DNA of 64,000 nt from assembly GCA_036785325.1 (NCBI GenBank), contig JAXIVH010000018.1, positions 5,196,467 to 5,260,466 of the forward strand, given 5' to 3'. Shown one piece after another: positions 22,745 to 35,197 of this stretch (its first letter is position 1; every line of letters starts with the position of its first letter). The position numbers were made by a program, and so were the translations under genes. The DNA is from Urophycis tenuis. Its lineage: Eukaryota; Chordata; Actinopteri; Gadiformes; Phycidae. The notes beneath the pieces are model-generated. The model was not told where the DNA came from. It saw nothing but the letters and a program-made list of their open reading frames with translations, and did not search any database.

Positions 22745-25634
22745 ATGAGCGACACCGAAAATCAGTTCATGGAGACTTCCGAGCAGAATGGCAACGAGGG
22801 AGAGGAGGAGCAGAACGGAGCAGAGCAAGAGGAGTTTGCTGTCCCAGAAGTAGAAGGAGAAGGCGAAGGAGATGCAGAGGCTGATGCTGATGCAGAGGCG
22901 GAAGAAACGCAGGAGGAAGCCGGGGACGGTGGAAAAATCAACGCGAGCAAAGGAGAGGACGATGCTGGGTAAGAAGACTGAGCCTGGGAAAGGAGAACAC
23001 CATGTCCTAATTTGACAGTACTTTACAGAACAACGCACGTGCTTCTCTATTTACCGTTTGGGCTCACCACGACATTCGGTATCCAATAGGATCCAGCTCT
23101 GTTTTACTGTAAACTTCAACTGGATAACTGGAAAATTCAGTGGTTCAAATTCAAGGTCCCAGTAGAATCCGCACTGTTTTCTTTTCCTCCAGTTCATGTG
23201 AAGTAGCATTTCGTAGGTTCTCATGTGTGAATGGCTTTTTTGTAGGTAGTAATAGTATTTATGTTTAGAAAATATTGCAGGCGTTTCTACTCTAGTTGTA
23301 ATGTGTTGATTAGATGGCAACGGCAGTTCATATTTGCCTTCATTTGGGCAGCCTATTGAATGTTTATCACATTGGAGATGTCAACATGTTACTATAGAGT
23401 AAACTGAAAATAATGTCAATGGGAGAGTCACGTCGAAGTAACGACCCGCACCGTCTCTACAGTAAAATGTTTGTAGGCGGTCTGAGCTGGGACACCAGTA
23501 AAAAGGACCTGAAGGACTACTTTTCAAAGTTTGGCGAAGTCTCGGACTGCACCATCAAAATGGACGCCAGCACGGGGCGTTCCCGGGGCTTTGGGTTTGT
23601 CCTGTTCAAAGATTCCTCCAGTGTGGACAAGGTGGGCTGTTTTGCGACTTGCTATACTTGCCTGCTTGTACAGAGTATTTTGTTAAACCTGTCATGGTTG
23701 CCCCAGTAAAATGCCTCGTCCATTATACGCTGCTGCATCTTGTATCATTATGAAAAATAACGGCGCATGCATTCACCCAACATTTTTAATTACTGCCCTT
23801 ACTATTTGAACAGGTCGATGGAGCCATATTGTTTTCCTCTAATTTTGTGTGCAATGTGTTTCTTTGCCTGTGTAGGTCCTAGAGCAGAGCGAACACAGAC
23901 TCGACGGACGTCAAATTGACCCTAAGCGGGCCATGGCGATGAAGAAGGAGCCTGCGAAAAAGATCTTTGTTGGAGGGCTGAATCCTGAGGCCACAGACGA
24001 AACCATCAGGGATTATTTTGGCACCTTTGGCGAGGTTTGTATGGTGTCATGTTGCATGGTACTCCTGACATTTTTAGAACTGTTATCCGCTGTATTTTCA
24101 GTATGTTCTAGTGGGCCTTTACATTTAAGGCATTCAGCAGACGCTTTTATCCCAAGCGAAAACTACATTTGTCAGAACAAAAAGTACATTTGTCAGTATC
24201 ATGTATGGGGAAATGTTTGTAAATTTGTTTTTCTGTAACCTACATTATATTGATTGTTTTGTTTTACTTAAAATGACATGGCTGGAGAAATGTGTCATAT
24301 TTGTTTTTGTTTTTTTAAACCTGTATTGGTAGTTTTATTGACTTTCAATGACGAAGTGTCTTATGAAGTGGGTTCTAAAATATCCTCAGCATTGATTAAT
24401 TGGCACTAGTCAACATCTTTGCAAAGTCTTATGTTTTGTATCCATTTGTATTGTTAAGATTGAGACCATCGAGCTGCCAGTTGACCCCAAGACGAAGAAG
24501 AGGAGGGGCTTCATCTTCATCACATACAAAGACGAGGCCAGCGTCAAGAAGTGTCTGGAGAACAAATTCCACACAGTGGAGGGCAGCAAGGTACTGACTG
24601 ACAGCTTCTGGAATACTGTATATCGCATGGTATACGAAAGCAGGAAAGTCTAGGGTCCTTGAATGACAAATGTTCATGTTGTGCCTTCTGTCCACAGTGT
24701 GAGTTGAAGATCGCCCAGCCCAAAGATGTGTACCAGCAGCAGCAGTACGGAGGAGGCCGGGGGGGCTACAGTGGTGGTCGTGGTGGAAGGTGGCGCGGCG
24801 GTGGAGGAGGTGGAGGTAAGGGCGCTGATAGATCTTTATTGTGCTCCTCCCCCATAGCATATAATGGTTGCACTCAAAAGGCAAAGGTGAACATGCCAGT
24901 CAGTTTCCAGGTACCAAGTATTGGTAGGGCAGATTATTTCACAGCCAGGTGTGGATAAATGCCCCCCCCCCCCTTTTTTTTTTTTTTTTAATTCTCAGCC
25001 CAAAGCCAAGGGTGGAACCAAGGCTATGGTAACTACTGGAACCAGGGCTACGGTAACCAGGGAGGTTACGGTGGCTATGGTGGATATGGCGGCTACGACT
25101 ATGGCTCAGGCTACTATGGTGGATACGGCGGCGCTTATGATTACAGTAAGTACCCAGATACTAGGGATGCACCAGTAGTGTAAACGGCAACATCTGGATT
25201 ACCCAAAACCCCATCTCCCATATAGTTGTAACCAGGGCATAGCAAATGGATCTACCCTTTCAGATCTACCTCACTATTGTAATGGGTTGGGGGTGTAGTT
25301 TTCTTTAGTAAAAAACAAACAAAAAAATATATTTATGATATCCCTATCAAAGTAAGATGGGCCAGATGTAATGGGCTAGGATTTAGGCTAACATGTTCTA
25401 GTGGTGCATCCCTGGTTCACGCACACGGCAACACCGAACGCCCCGCGCGCTGGCTGGCTGGCAGCGCTGTGGCATGTGGCTGGCCTGACGGGTGGAGCTG
25501 CCTGACTGTTTGACTTGTCTGTGCTCTAAGGTACTCAGTGGCCTCTCTCTCTGTCCCCCGCAGACCAGGGCAGTGCCAGCTTTGGGAAAACTCCAAGACG
25601 GGGAGGCCACCAGACTAGCTACAAGCCATACTGA
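22745..25634 (+). CDS. hnrnpab: Heterogeneous nuclear ribonucleoprotein A/B; 7 coding exons, 339 aa
   Basis: RNA- and ssDNA-binding hnRNP of the A/B-D family, nuclear with shuttling, active in mRNA processing. Exons: 22745-22968, 23463-23631, 23876-24034, 24459-24590, 24698-24815, 24999-25145 and 25564-25634. The sum is 1020 nt with the stop and every junction is GT-AG. Residues 1-74 are Glu-rich. RRM1 has RNP2 MFVGGL (77-82) and RNP1 RGFGFVLF (from 116). RRM2 has KIFVGGL (160-166) and RNP1 RRGFIFIT (199-206). The tail contains VYQQQQYGG, an RGG/Gly run, repeated NQGYGN and Gly-Tyr units, and ends TSYKPY. EGSKCELKIAQPK and the terminal GGHQTSYKPY fit hnRNP A/B better than hnRNP D. Exon 6 (24999-25145) is a phase-matched cassette of 49 codons that could be skipped, as known for the short isoform in mammals. 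Confidence 0.93.
24122..24180. repeat. Repeat tail copy in hnrnpab intron 3
   Basis: Contains ATTCAGCAGACGCTTTTATC, the same conserved tail as at 15353 and (reverse) 43808. Confidence 0.55.
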
Positions 25635-28175
25635 TCACATTGTAGTGCAAGGTATGCTATGTCTTCATAGTCAACACTTGTGACTACTACAGCTGTCATG
25701 GCACACTTGGGTGGGGACATTGGGGGTCATCATAGTGGACAGGCTGTAGAATATTAATTATGTAACCATTACTGAATCTATTTTTTATTTGGCCAATGTG
25801 GCAAAGCTGGCAGTGAACTGCGTTACTCTTTTTAAAATTAAATTGACCAAAATTGAACGCATCAACCTCTTCACTATATGGGCCCTTGTTAGTTTCTAAT
25901 GTAATGTTAAAAGTGCCTGGGATTAATTGTATTAGTATAGTGAGAAATTGGCCCGTTACCCCCTCCTAATACATCCCCCCTCTTTGGCTGTAGATGTATA
26001 TGAGGTTGCAGGAGAGAACCTGCTTACTACTACTACTACTACTACTACAATACACCATAAACACTAGTAAAAGACGATGGCTTTAGAATTGGGTCAAGGT
26101 GGACCACAAGCCCATGGGTTTTGCTTATCTGGGAGATGGGAGGCTATCTGCTTTTCAGCTGCTAAGCATCTTCAAACTTAAGGGATGGTTCAGGATCTTA
26201 AAAAGCTTGTCTGCTCATGACCCAGGAAGACTTTCAGACCCGGCAAATAATTGGTTGTATTACATTGTGATGCATCTTGGATACATAGGGCATATTTTGG
26301 TCATTTCCAATGCCTGTACACATTATTGGGGTTTAAAAGTTCTCCAAAGGCATGCGCAACAGTCGACTACCATCTTGTCTTGCCAGCCGTTGGACTTAAA
26401 TTGCCGATCGCTTTAATCTATTTGCATCTCGAGTGTCATAAAAGCACACCTACCCTCTAGTCAGCGGCACAGGCTTGTTTCAACACCTGAATCATCCCTT
26501 CATCCTGGGGTCTCTTCCTTTGCTTCTGCCTCCCTAACAACATGCTGCCGAGAGCGCCAAATGCTGCCACGCTGTGCCCTCAACTAACATGAGCTCTGGC
26601 CCACGCAACAAATCCATGATCTCAATCCAGTCTTGGGTGCTATGTTCTTACACTTTTTGGTTTGTCTGTTGGTGTCAATTTTATATCAATTCTTAAGAGG
26701 AAAAAAAAAGTGTCTTCAAACGATTGCAACGTGATATACTGTGATTTACGGCAACAAATGTCAACATTTACTGGGAAAAGCTCCAAAATTAGGATATTTC
26801 TGAAGACTAACTTTTTGTGGCGGATCAGTTGAGCATTCATTCTAGTAATATGCTGAACTATCCCCCTCCTGATGGTCACAGCAGGTCACTACTGTGACAT
26901 GTTCTCAAACTTGGCCATATCAATGATCCTCTTGTCCACAGGGGAGCTCTAGTTACCTCACCACTAGTTAAGACACGGTTAGCATCTTTCCAATGAGGGG
27001 TTATAAATATCTTAAGTGGTGAATGCAAAGTTGGATGACGGTAAGCAAGCGGTTTCTAGGTGACACTGGATGGAACCAGCATTGTTTTGCATCAAGTGGA
27101 CTAACTGCCCACTGTATGGGGTTAAACGTTACCGTGGTGCACTGGTGGTGGAGTGCACGGGACAGTCCACCGACGGCTGTGGCAGTTATAGTCGCCGTTT
27201 GGCCCAGTCATTGGTGTGGACGCGCAGTTTCCACACTGCTGAGTTTTGAAATTTCAGAGGTACACGGCAGATCACCGGATGAACTGCGCAATCTGTGATC
27301 AGAGTTTTTGGGACGCGCAGTTCTCACAAGGTGACTTAAATTCGGTTTGCATCCCCAGCACGTGCTCCCTCCCGCATGGGAAGCCAAACTGCAATGATGC
27401 AGCCCACCACCACATGAGAAATCGCTTCCAAACTCTCTGTCAATTTCCCCACAAGAACCGTATCAACCACACACACCCACAAAGCTGGCAGAGCCAAAGT
27501 GTGCCCAGGTCACAGTCAAAACACATTAGGCATACAATGCGGTAGTACCTATTATTATTATTATTAATAATGCATTACGTTTTCCAGATTAATCGAGTTA
27601 CGTTGAAAGCCTGATGGATGTCGACAGTAATGGACCATATCATGGTTTGCTGAATGTCTCATGTTCTGCTCAGAGCAGTACATTGTAACAATATGTAACT
27701 GCAGTTACTGTTGCTTGTTTAGCATTATATATTCATAGATGGTTTTAGGTGTTTGCATACACATACACATTGATCTTTATTTTTGGCAGACTTTTATCTG
27801 ATATTGCAATTATGAAATACATGATTACAACAATTCAATTTTATCAACGGTGTGGACGACAATTTGCTGAGGTCAGTTTGTTCCAAAAGCTTAAATATGG
27901 AATGAAGTGTCTTTAAAATATGCAATTCTATTAAGAATTGAAATATTAATTGGCCAGCATCAAAGTTATTGCTTCTTTTGTTTTGGCCTAAATTGGTAGG
28001 CTACATATTAATTTGGTTTGAATATTTCTCCTCTTCCTCAGTGCTCAAGTGATCCAGTGTAAGACGAATTGGACTTGCGGTAGCCTGGCGGGGACACAAG
28101 ACTCGACTCAACTTTTATGGCAGACGACCATTTTGTACAGAAACCATCAGAATAAAATGTAACTTTTTCAATTTT
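25635..28175 (+). other. hnrnpab 3'UTR with a probable 2.4-kb 3'UTR intron
   Basis: Seventeen nt after the stop lies a donor (CAAG then GTATGC, 25652). An acceptor TTCCTCAG at 28034-28041 precedes a well-formed last exon with AATAAA at 28151-28156. The intervening stretch has a (TAC)n run at 26023-26049 and no open gene. The stop is closer than 50 nt to the junction, so this splice should not trigger decay. Read-through to 28393 (another AATAAA) is an alternative. Confidence 0.5.
28151..28156 (+). terminator. Poly(A) signal AATAAA of hnrnpab
   Basis: AATAAA followed by GTAACTTTTTC and a T run. A second candidate lies at about 28393. Confidence 0.6.
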
Positions 28176-28399
28176 TTTTTTAACCTGTCATGTTTTTGTT
28201 TTTCCCTTAGATTTGTTGTTTTTTTTTCTCCCCACATTTCCACCACTGGAAGTGTAAATTTTACCGTACTTTTTGGTACCTTTTTGATTCTAATGTATTG
28301 TAAGGGTTGTATTTTACATGTCTGCTGGCTTTACAGGACAAAACATTGATGCTGTAAAGGAGCTTTTTTTTTTGTTTTGTTTTTGAAGAAAAAAATAAA

Positions 28400-30700
28400 C
28401 ATTTTTCAGTAATTTTTTTCCCCCGTTCTGGTGCTTCCAGACTCCTGAGGCAAGTTTTAAGTTCACCTGGCAGGGCACAAGGTGACATGTGTGTCCTCTG
28501 CAGTAGGGTCTAGTAAAGTGGCCATGGTTACCGGATTAATGGAACAATTATGACTAAACTAAATTCCACTCGTCCTTCCACCAGGAACAAAAAAAAAAAC
28601 TTTTTTAAATTCAAAATGTTAAATCTTTCCTCCCCTGACCATATGGCCATTGTTGGTATATTATAATTCATTGTAAATAGACTTGTAACTGCGAAAGGGA
28701 ATGCTTGCATCTTTTGTGTCCTTGTCAACCGGTGGGCACTTTTCTGGATGTTTTGAAACCAAGCGCCAAGCGTGGCATCTTCAGATATAATGACTAATGC
28801 GGAGGAGGGCTTGTTGCTCATATGGACTGCTGTCGTGTTTATGCGTCTGGGGGGAGGGAGGGGTGGTTCTTTTCGCTTCTGTGTTGACTTAATTTGTGTG
28901 GTATGCCATTTGTTTTAAGTGATAGCTCTGGAATTAGATGTCTACAAAGTTTGTTTATAGGACCAGGCCCTCTGGGGTCTACACAAACTAGTGTATTTGG
29001 CAGTTTGTTAGTAATAAAAAAAAAAATTTGGTTTAAGTGTCTTCTAATGCTTAACGTTACTGTTAATGGTAATGCACACTGTTTGTAACCGGAGACCACT
29101 TTGTTCTGATTCATTTTGGTTTTTCAGTGTCAACATTTTATGGTTGCTGTGATACTTAAGTCTTAAAGATGGCTGAGAATCCCAATTGGCTAGTAGGCTA
29201 TAATTCTAAAGTTTGTATTGTGCCGGTTGATTTGAAACATGACTTGGCAGCCATGTTGCACTCATCCCCCCCTCCCACGTGCAAGCACCTAGTATCTGCA
29301 AAGCTACAGGACACTTATTGTACCTTTTAGTGTATGCCATTTAACTACTGGACCAATTTGCTTATTGCTATATTAATTCAATTTCACAGTATGAAAACAA
29401 GACTCATTGGTCAAATCTCGTGCAATGATGAACTCCACGAAGAGAGATGATCACGTGTAGCCTGTACTGCCAATGGACCGGGAGTGACTAGTCAAAATGT
29501 GGGACCTTTTCGGATACTGTCAAGGGCAGAGTACAGTGGCCCTTGACAGTATAGATGGGTTATTAACCAGGAGTCTTAAGTCATCGGTCCGAAAACGGGC
29601 ATTGACTTATTGGCTACTGATTGTTTTTTCCCCCCCCCATCCTGGGCGTTTCGCCTTGTTGCACAGTGGTACTGCGCCTCTGAGTACAACGGACATGCCC
29701 GAGAAGTTGTATAAGGACAGTCCACATGCAACCAAACTACAGGCGTCAATGTTGGCTGCAAACATTGATGGCCATAGAGCAAAACCTGCAAATTGATCCA
29801 GGAAAAGTGGGGAAAACTATCCAACCGGAACTTTGAGAGGCTCTAATATCTCGTCGGTATTGTTAACACAATATAGCCCAAAACGGTGTACTGTATTGGG
29901 AATCCTTAAAAATTGCATTCGGCAAGAAAGCAATTTTAAGGATTATCAAAGTGAAAACATATCCTACAATTATGATATGATCTGCATACAATTCGTGTGA
30001 GGTAACATTATAAAATATCAGCATGCGGCCGGCGATCGAAATTGAAAACGGCCTACTGGCCATATTTTCAATTTGGCGGGTTTAGCGCTCCAGTGGGATA
30101 TTGAAGCGTCAGGTTTTGATAAATCGCATGAGTGTTATGTCAGTAAGCATGCCAGTAAAAAATAACTTTCGTATTTCAGGTTTCGGTAGTAGACTATGGG
30201 CTACGCTGGGTCCAGCCGGAAACTATGTATATTTTTACAATTTTAATGACAGCGCAAAGCTTGTTTTCAGATGAGCTGAATGGAGGGAGGCTGGTTGGAT
30301 GATTCCGGTCTAATCCATTCCTGCAGACGGGGTGATGGTATGTCCAGCTGTGCCTTCCTCTATCAGAACCGCTGCCCGTACCAGTGTGTCCTACACAAAA
30401 GACGTTTCTTTACTTGGAATGCCCATGGTGAAATCTCTTTCCAGGGACTAATGAACGCAGCAATGTCATGATTAGCTATGAGCCATCAAGCTACGCTAAC
30501 CTCTCACCTCACCACGTCTTTCGTTTTACCTGCTTCTTGCTATGCTATTAATAGGCAGACTGTTAACTGGCTCCAGGTCACCTGTGCATGGTACAAGGCC
30601 CTCCTCATAGCCCTTTCCTTTTTAAGCCCCCACTCTTGGATGCCTCTAGCTCCTGCTGAAAAACAGGGACATGTGGTAGAAAAGTCCTCAAACTATATCC
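28400..30700. other. Intergenic region, no gene recognised
   Basis: AT-rich unique-looking sequence. Short open frames occur on both strands but none shows a known motif or splice context. Confidence 0.5.
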
Positions 30701-30703
30701 TTT

Positions 30704-31855
30704 TGACTGTGTGCACAATTATTAGGCAAGTGAGTATTTGGACCATATTATGCATATTTTCCTCCAAGCTGTTTAAACTTCAATGCTTATTTGGAATTAA
30801 GCATATCAGGTGACGTGTATTTGTGCAATGATGGCAGGTTATTAGGCAGGTTGTTTTCCTCAGACAAAATGAGCCAAAAAAGAGATTTACCTGACTCTGA
30901 AAGGTAAAAAAATTTAAAAAGCCTTTCAGGGGAATGCATCACTCTTGAAATTGCTAAAATATTGGGGGGTGATCACCGAACCATCAGACGTTTTGTTGCC
31001 AATAATCAATCAGGTCACAAGAAACGTGTTGGGGAAAAAAAGACGCAAATGAACTGCCAACAATTTGAGAAGAATCAAACGTGAAGCAGGAACCCATTAT
31101 CCTCCAGTGGTGTCATATTCCAGAACTGCAACCTACCTGGAGTGTCCAGAAGTATAAGGTGTTCAGTGCTCAGAGACACGGCCAAGGTAAGGAAGGCTGA
31201 AACTGGCCAAAGGTTGAAAGGTTTTATGGACTGAGGAGAGGAGAGTGTCCCTTGGTGGACCAGATGGATGGGCCCGTGGCTTTGATTCAGACGCCAGCAA
31301 GGTGGAGGTGGAGTACTGGTATGGGCTGGTATTATTAAGGATGAGCAATTTGAATCTTTTCAGGTGGAAGATGGATTTAAAATCAACTCCCAAACCTTTT
31401 TAGAAAACACTTTCTTCAAGCAGCGGTCCAGGAAAAAGTCTACATCTTTCAAGAAGGCCATGATTCTTATGCAGGACAATGCTCCACCGCATGCATCCAA
31501 ATAATCCACTGCCTCGCTAGCCAGCAAAGACCTTAAAGATCAAAGAATAAGGACATGGCCCCCTTGCTCACCTGACCTAAATCCTTATTGAGAACTTGTG
31601 GGCCCTCATAAATGGGACATTTACAATGAGGGAAGACAACACCCCTCTCTGAACAGCGTCTGGGAGGCTGTGGTTGCTGCTGCTGCTAAATTTAATTTGG
31701 AAATGTCAGAAATGTTTATTTGTTTATTTTTAAGTTGTTTGTTTGTTATTATCACAACAGATGAAAATAAACAAGTGAGATGGAAAAAAAGTTTTTCATT
31801 TAGTTATTAATTTAGTAATTCTGCACACCAATAGCTGCCCAATAATTTATTTGTT
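30704..31855 (+). mobile_element. Decayed Tc1/mariner-like DNA transposon
   Basis: Left end GTGCACAATTATTAGGCAAG pairs imperfectly with the right end near 31822-31850, which in reverse reads AAATTATTGGGCAGCTATTG. Between them lie broken pieces of a transposase: a helix-turn-helix-like stretch near 30940, then MQDNAPPHAS (about 31469) and WPPCSPDLNP (about 31557), the usual second and third catalytic blocks of Tc1/mariner enzymes. In-frame stops and frameshifts interrupt it, so it is inactive. Confidence 0.8.
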
Positions 31856-32260
31856 ATGTTTATTATTGTAATGTTTATTAACATTTTGGATTGACTGAGA
31901 CTAACTACCTAACTACTCAACTTGTTCAACAATAAAATTAATCCTCAAAAATACAATTGTACACACAGTGTAGTTCCTCTGCTGCATTGTGGAGCAATAG
32001 AAATACTTCACCACTCCAATCTGATAAAAGAAGTTGCTGGAGGAGCCAGCGCAGAGGTAACATGACTTTGGCTGTGTGTGATAGCCGGATGTGTGATGTT
32101 CAGCATATCTGGATATATGCTGCTTGGTGGTGGATGCAAGGTAACCAAAAGTTGCGGCATAATCCATTCTCCACAAAACACTTGTTTTGAGAAAATCAAC
32201 ACCTTCCCAGCTGAAAGGTTACCTTAAGACAATGACGACTGCCCACTAATGTTATCCGTT
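31856..32260. other. Unassigned stretch between transposons
   Basis: No coding or repeat signal that I can name. Confidence 0.4.
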
Positions 32261-32261
32261 G

Positions 32262-33067
32262 CAGACGTGAGCAGATCTGAAGATCAACCCCCGCAAGGCT
32301 CCGTGTCCTCCAAGGTTGTGCCGACCAGCTTGCTGAGGTGTTTGCTCAAATCTTCAACCTCTTCCTGAACCGTCTGATATCCCCACCTGCTTCAAGTCCT
32401 CCACCATCGTATCTGTTCCCAAGAAAGCCCAGGTCACCAGCCTGAACGACTACAGCCCTGTTAAACTAACCTCCAAAATCATGAAGTGCTCCGAGCGGCA
32501 AGTCAAACCCACATCTGCTCCACCCTTCCCACCACCTTAGACCCTCTTCAGTTTGTATATCGCCCAAACTGCTCTACTGACGATGCCATATCCATGACAT
32601 TTCACACCACCCTCTCCCACCTCAACAAGAAGAACCCACTATATGTCCGAATGCTGTTTTTTGACTACAGCTCAGCATTCAACACTATTGTTCCTGGGAA
32701 GATCATCATTAAGCTCAAGGACCTAAGACTGAGCCCCTCCCTCTACAACTGGGTCCTGGACTTCCTGGTGGGCAGACCCCAGGTGGTGAGAGTTGGCAAC
32801 CTCACTTCCTCCGCACTCACTCTGACCACTGGTGCCCCTCAGGGCTGCGTTCTCAGCCCCCTCCAATACTACCAGTACGCGCACAACTGTGTCAACACTT
32901 CCAGCTTCAATGGCATCATTAAGTTTGCTGATGACACCACCATCATGGGACTCATAACAGACAGCGATGAGACTACAGAGAAGAGGTCAAAGCCCTGGCA
33001 GTGTGGTACCAGGACAACAACCTCTCTCTCAATGTAAGCAAGACCAAGGAGTTGATAACGGAAAGGA
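32262..33067 (+). mobile_element. L2/CR1-type LINE remnant A', reverse transcriptase part
   Basis: Frames spliced by frameshifts read ADQLAEVFAQIFNLF, then LDPLQFVYRPNCSTDDAI, FDYSSAFNTI, GAPQGCVLSP and FADDTT (about 32924), all standard blocks of jockey-superfamily reverse transcriptases. It stops abruptly in TKELI at 33055 where LINE A begins. It is a pseudogene. A matching 3' part seems to resume at 44129. Confidence 0.8.
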
Positions 33068-33459
33068 CTCAAGATGGCGCCGGTGATGGTGGTGTTGCTC
33101 GGGGTCCTCCTCAACTTTGTGTTTTTCTTATTTTTTTATGTTATTTTCATTATCAACAGCTCTGCTTTTAACAGCATAGTGCCGTCCAGACTTGTCGCGA
33201 AGCTTCGAGACCCGCACATCAGTTCCACCTTGTGCAGCTGGATCCTGAACTTCCTGACAAGCAGGCCACATGCTGTAAGGATCGGCAATGCCACCTCCTC
33301 CACGCTGACCCTCAGCACCAGTGCCCCCCAGGGATGTGTCCTCAGCCCCCTGCTGTACTCCCTGTTCACCCACAACAGTTTGCTGATGACACCACCATCG
33401 TCGGCTGCATCACTGACAGTGACGGGTTGGCCAACAGAGCAGAGGTGAGAACCCTGACA
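33068..33459 (+). mobile_element. LINE A, left segment (5' start fused to reverse transcriptase)
   Basis: Starts with CAAGATGGCGCC, as does the reverse LINE B (its start at 42280-42260). After about 90 bp the sequence jumps to the RT block SSAFNSIVPS, so the endonuclease and early RT were deleted. It continues through APQGCVLSPL to RAEVRTLT, where LINE B interrupts it at a CTGACA target site (33454-33459). Confidence 0.78.
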
Positions 33460-33951
33460 TGAATCAGAATCAGAATCAGAATCAGAAACAAGTTTATTGC
33501 CAAATAGGTTTGCACCTACAAGGAATTTGACTTGGTGCAATTGGTGCAAGAAAAAAGCAGTATTAAAAATAAAAGTAAAATAACTATAACTATATATATA
33601 TACAATGTACAATGAATACGGAATACGGAGCAGTAGTGCATGCAGAGAAAAATGGTGGTCCCGAATGAGTACACACTGTACACACTGTGCGTTAATGTAA
33701 CGCAGACGATCTGAAGCTGCCACGTAAATGTAGCATGTAGGACTGTGTGGGGGGAGGGAGAGAGTCAGGGTCAGGGGGGGCTCCGGGCCTTGTTAACAAG
33801 GCTAGTGGCAGACGGGAAAAAACTGTTCTTTTGCCGTGAGGTTTTGGTTCTGATGGACCGCAGCATCCTGCCAGAGGGGAGTGACGCAAAGAGTTTGTGA
33901 CCGGGGTGGGAGGGGTCGGCCATAATCTTACCTACACGCCTTAGGGTCCAG
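33460..33951 (-). mobile_element. LINE B, 3' segment
   Basis: On the minus strand this continues the RT carboxyl end (RRVGKIMADPSHPG, LPSGRMLRSIRTKTS), then a 3'UTR and a terminal (TTCTGA)n tail at 33461-33485. It joins in frame with the segment 40388-42280 once the Harbinger element and one CAG copy are removed. Confidence 0.85.
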
Positions 33952-34312
33952 GGGCCTCATTTATCAACCGTGCGTACGCACAGATTTGTGCTTACGCAGT
34001 GCGTACGAACATTCCCACACAAAGTATGGGATTTATCAACTTGTACTTGTGCGTAGGAACGTGCGTAAATTTAAGCACAACTGACCATGCGTACGCACAA
34101 AACCTAGTGGTAGAATAGTGAAACTACTAAGAGAACCCGTTAAGAGTCGCAGTGTTCAGCAATCACAAATGTCACACATATCCCCTGTATCCTCTAATTA
34201 ATAACAATTCTCATTTAGTAAGTTAGCAGACATTTTTGAATAATTGGTATGACAAGCTATAAAAGACAGCTGGGACAGGACAACCTAAAAAAGACAACTT
34301 GAAATAAGGACG

Positions 34313-34575
34313 ATGGCGCATCTTGCACTTTTGGAAAATTTAGAGAACCGTGCGCTTTGCAGGGAGCGCACGGTTTCAAAGAGCGTGTGGATTTGCTCAG
34401 TCAGAGCACAGAGTGGCTTCTCAGTAGGTACAGATTCCCAAAAAATATACTTGTGGATTTATGCCGGGATTTACAACATACTATATTGGAGCGAGAGACC
34501 AAACAAACCAAAGCCATCCCAGTGCACATTCAGCTCCTGTTTACACAGGATTTTTGGCCACCGGGACATTTCAAC
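34313..34575 (+). pseudogene. HARBI1-like transposase, N-terminal remnant
   Basis: Two overlapping frames together give the usual start of Harbinger transposases, with a frameshift near 34375. The reading stops where the P element enters at 34576. Confidence 0.7.
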
Positions 34576-34982
34576 TAGAGTCCTATAGAGAGAGAGTGGC
34601 GTCAACGGAAGTTCAAAAACCTGGCCGATCACATGGTTCATGTAGCCCTCCATTAGTTCCCGGAAGTGCTTGGCGGGCAATTGAAAAATACAAGAAAAAC
34701 CACAACAATCGGTAAAGAATGTCAATAACTGCTTTGCTCTGGAATATTTCTATGCTTATGTTGATTTATTTGAACTCAGCAAAGTTTACTAAACCTCTAC
34801 ATTCGTTGATAGCATTAAAATCGTAATATTTCTCATAGTTTTTTACTTGAAGACATGAGTGAGGCGGACGACAGTGATTTTCCAATCGAGTACTACATAA
34901 TAGGTCTGACTCACAGCAACATATGTGTGTTCCAATAAGAATTCCGTAGCAAATAAATTATTGTGATAAATTATCCAAAAAT

Positions 34983-34998
34983 AATATATATGTAATAT

Positions 34999-35051
<53 letters not shown>

Positions 35052-35095
35052 GTGTATATGTATATATATATCTATATATATATTATTAATTTAAT
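34983..35095. repeat. (AT)n microsatellite in the P element
   Basis: TATA-type repeats upstream of the transposase start codon. Confidence 0.9.
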
Positions 35096-35197
35096 AAATT
35101 AATTTTCAGTGAATTCCTTAAAAACTTTATTTGCTTGAAAATAAAAAAAACATGTGTGTCTCATTTCCACTATGTTGTCCTTGATACAGTCTTCGCC

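Noticed and set aside
35135..35197. Earlier ATG at 35135 as the P transposase start
   Set aside because: THAP proteins begin a few residues before the first zinc cysteine; the ATG at 35198 (MGFCAAWGC) fits and the upstream residues do not.
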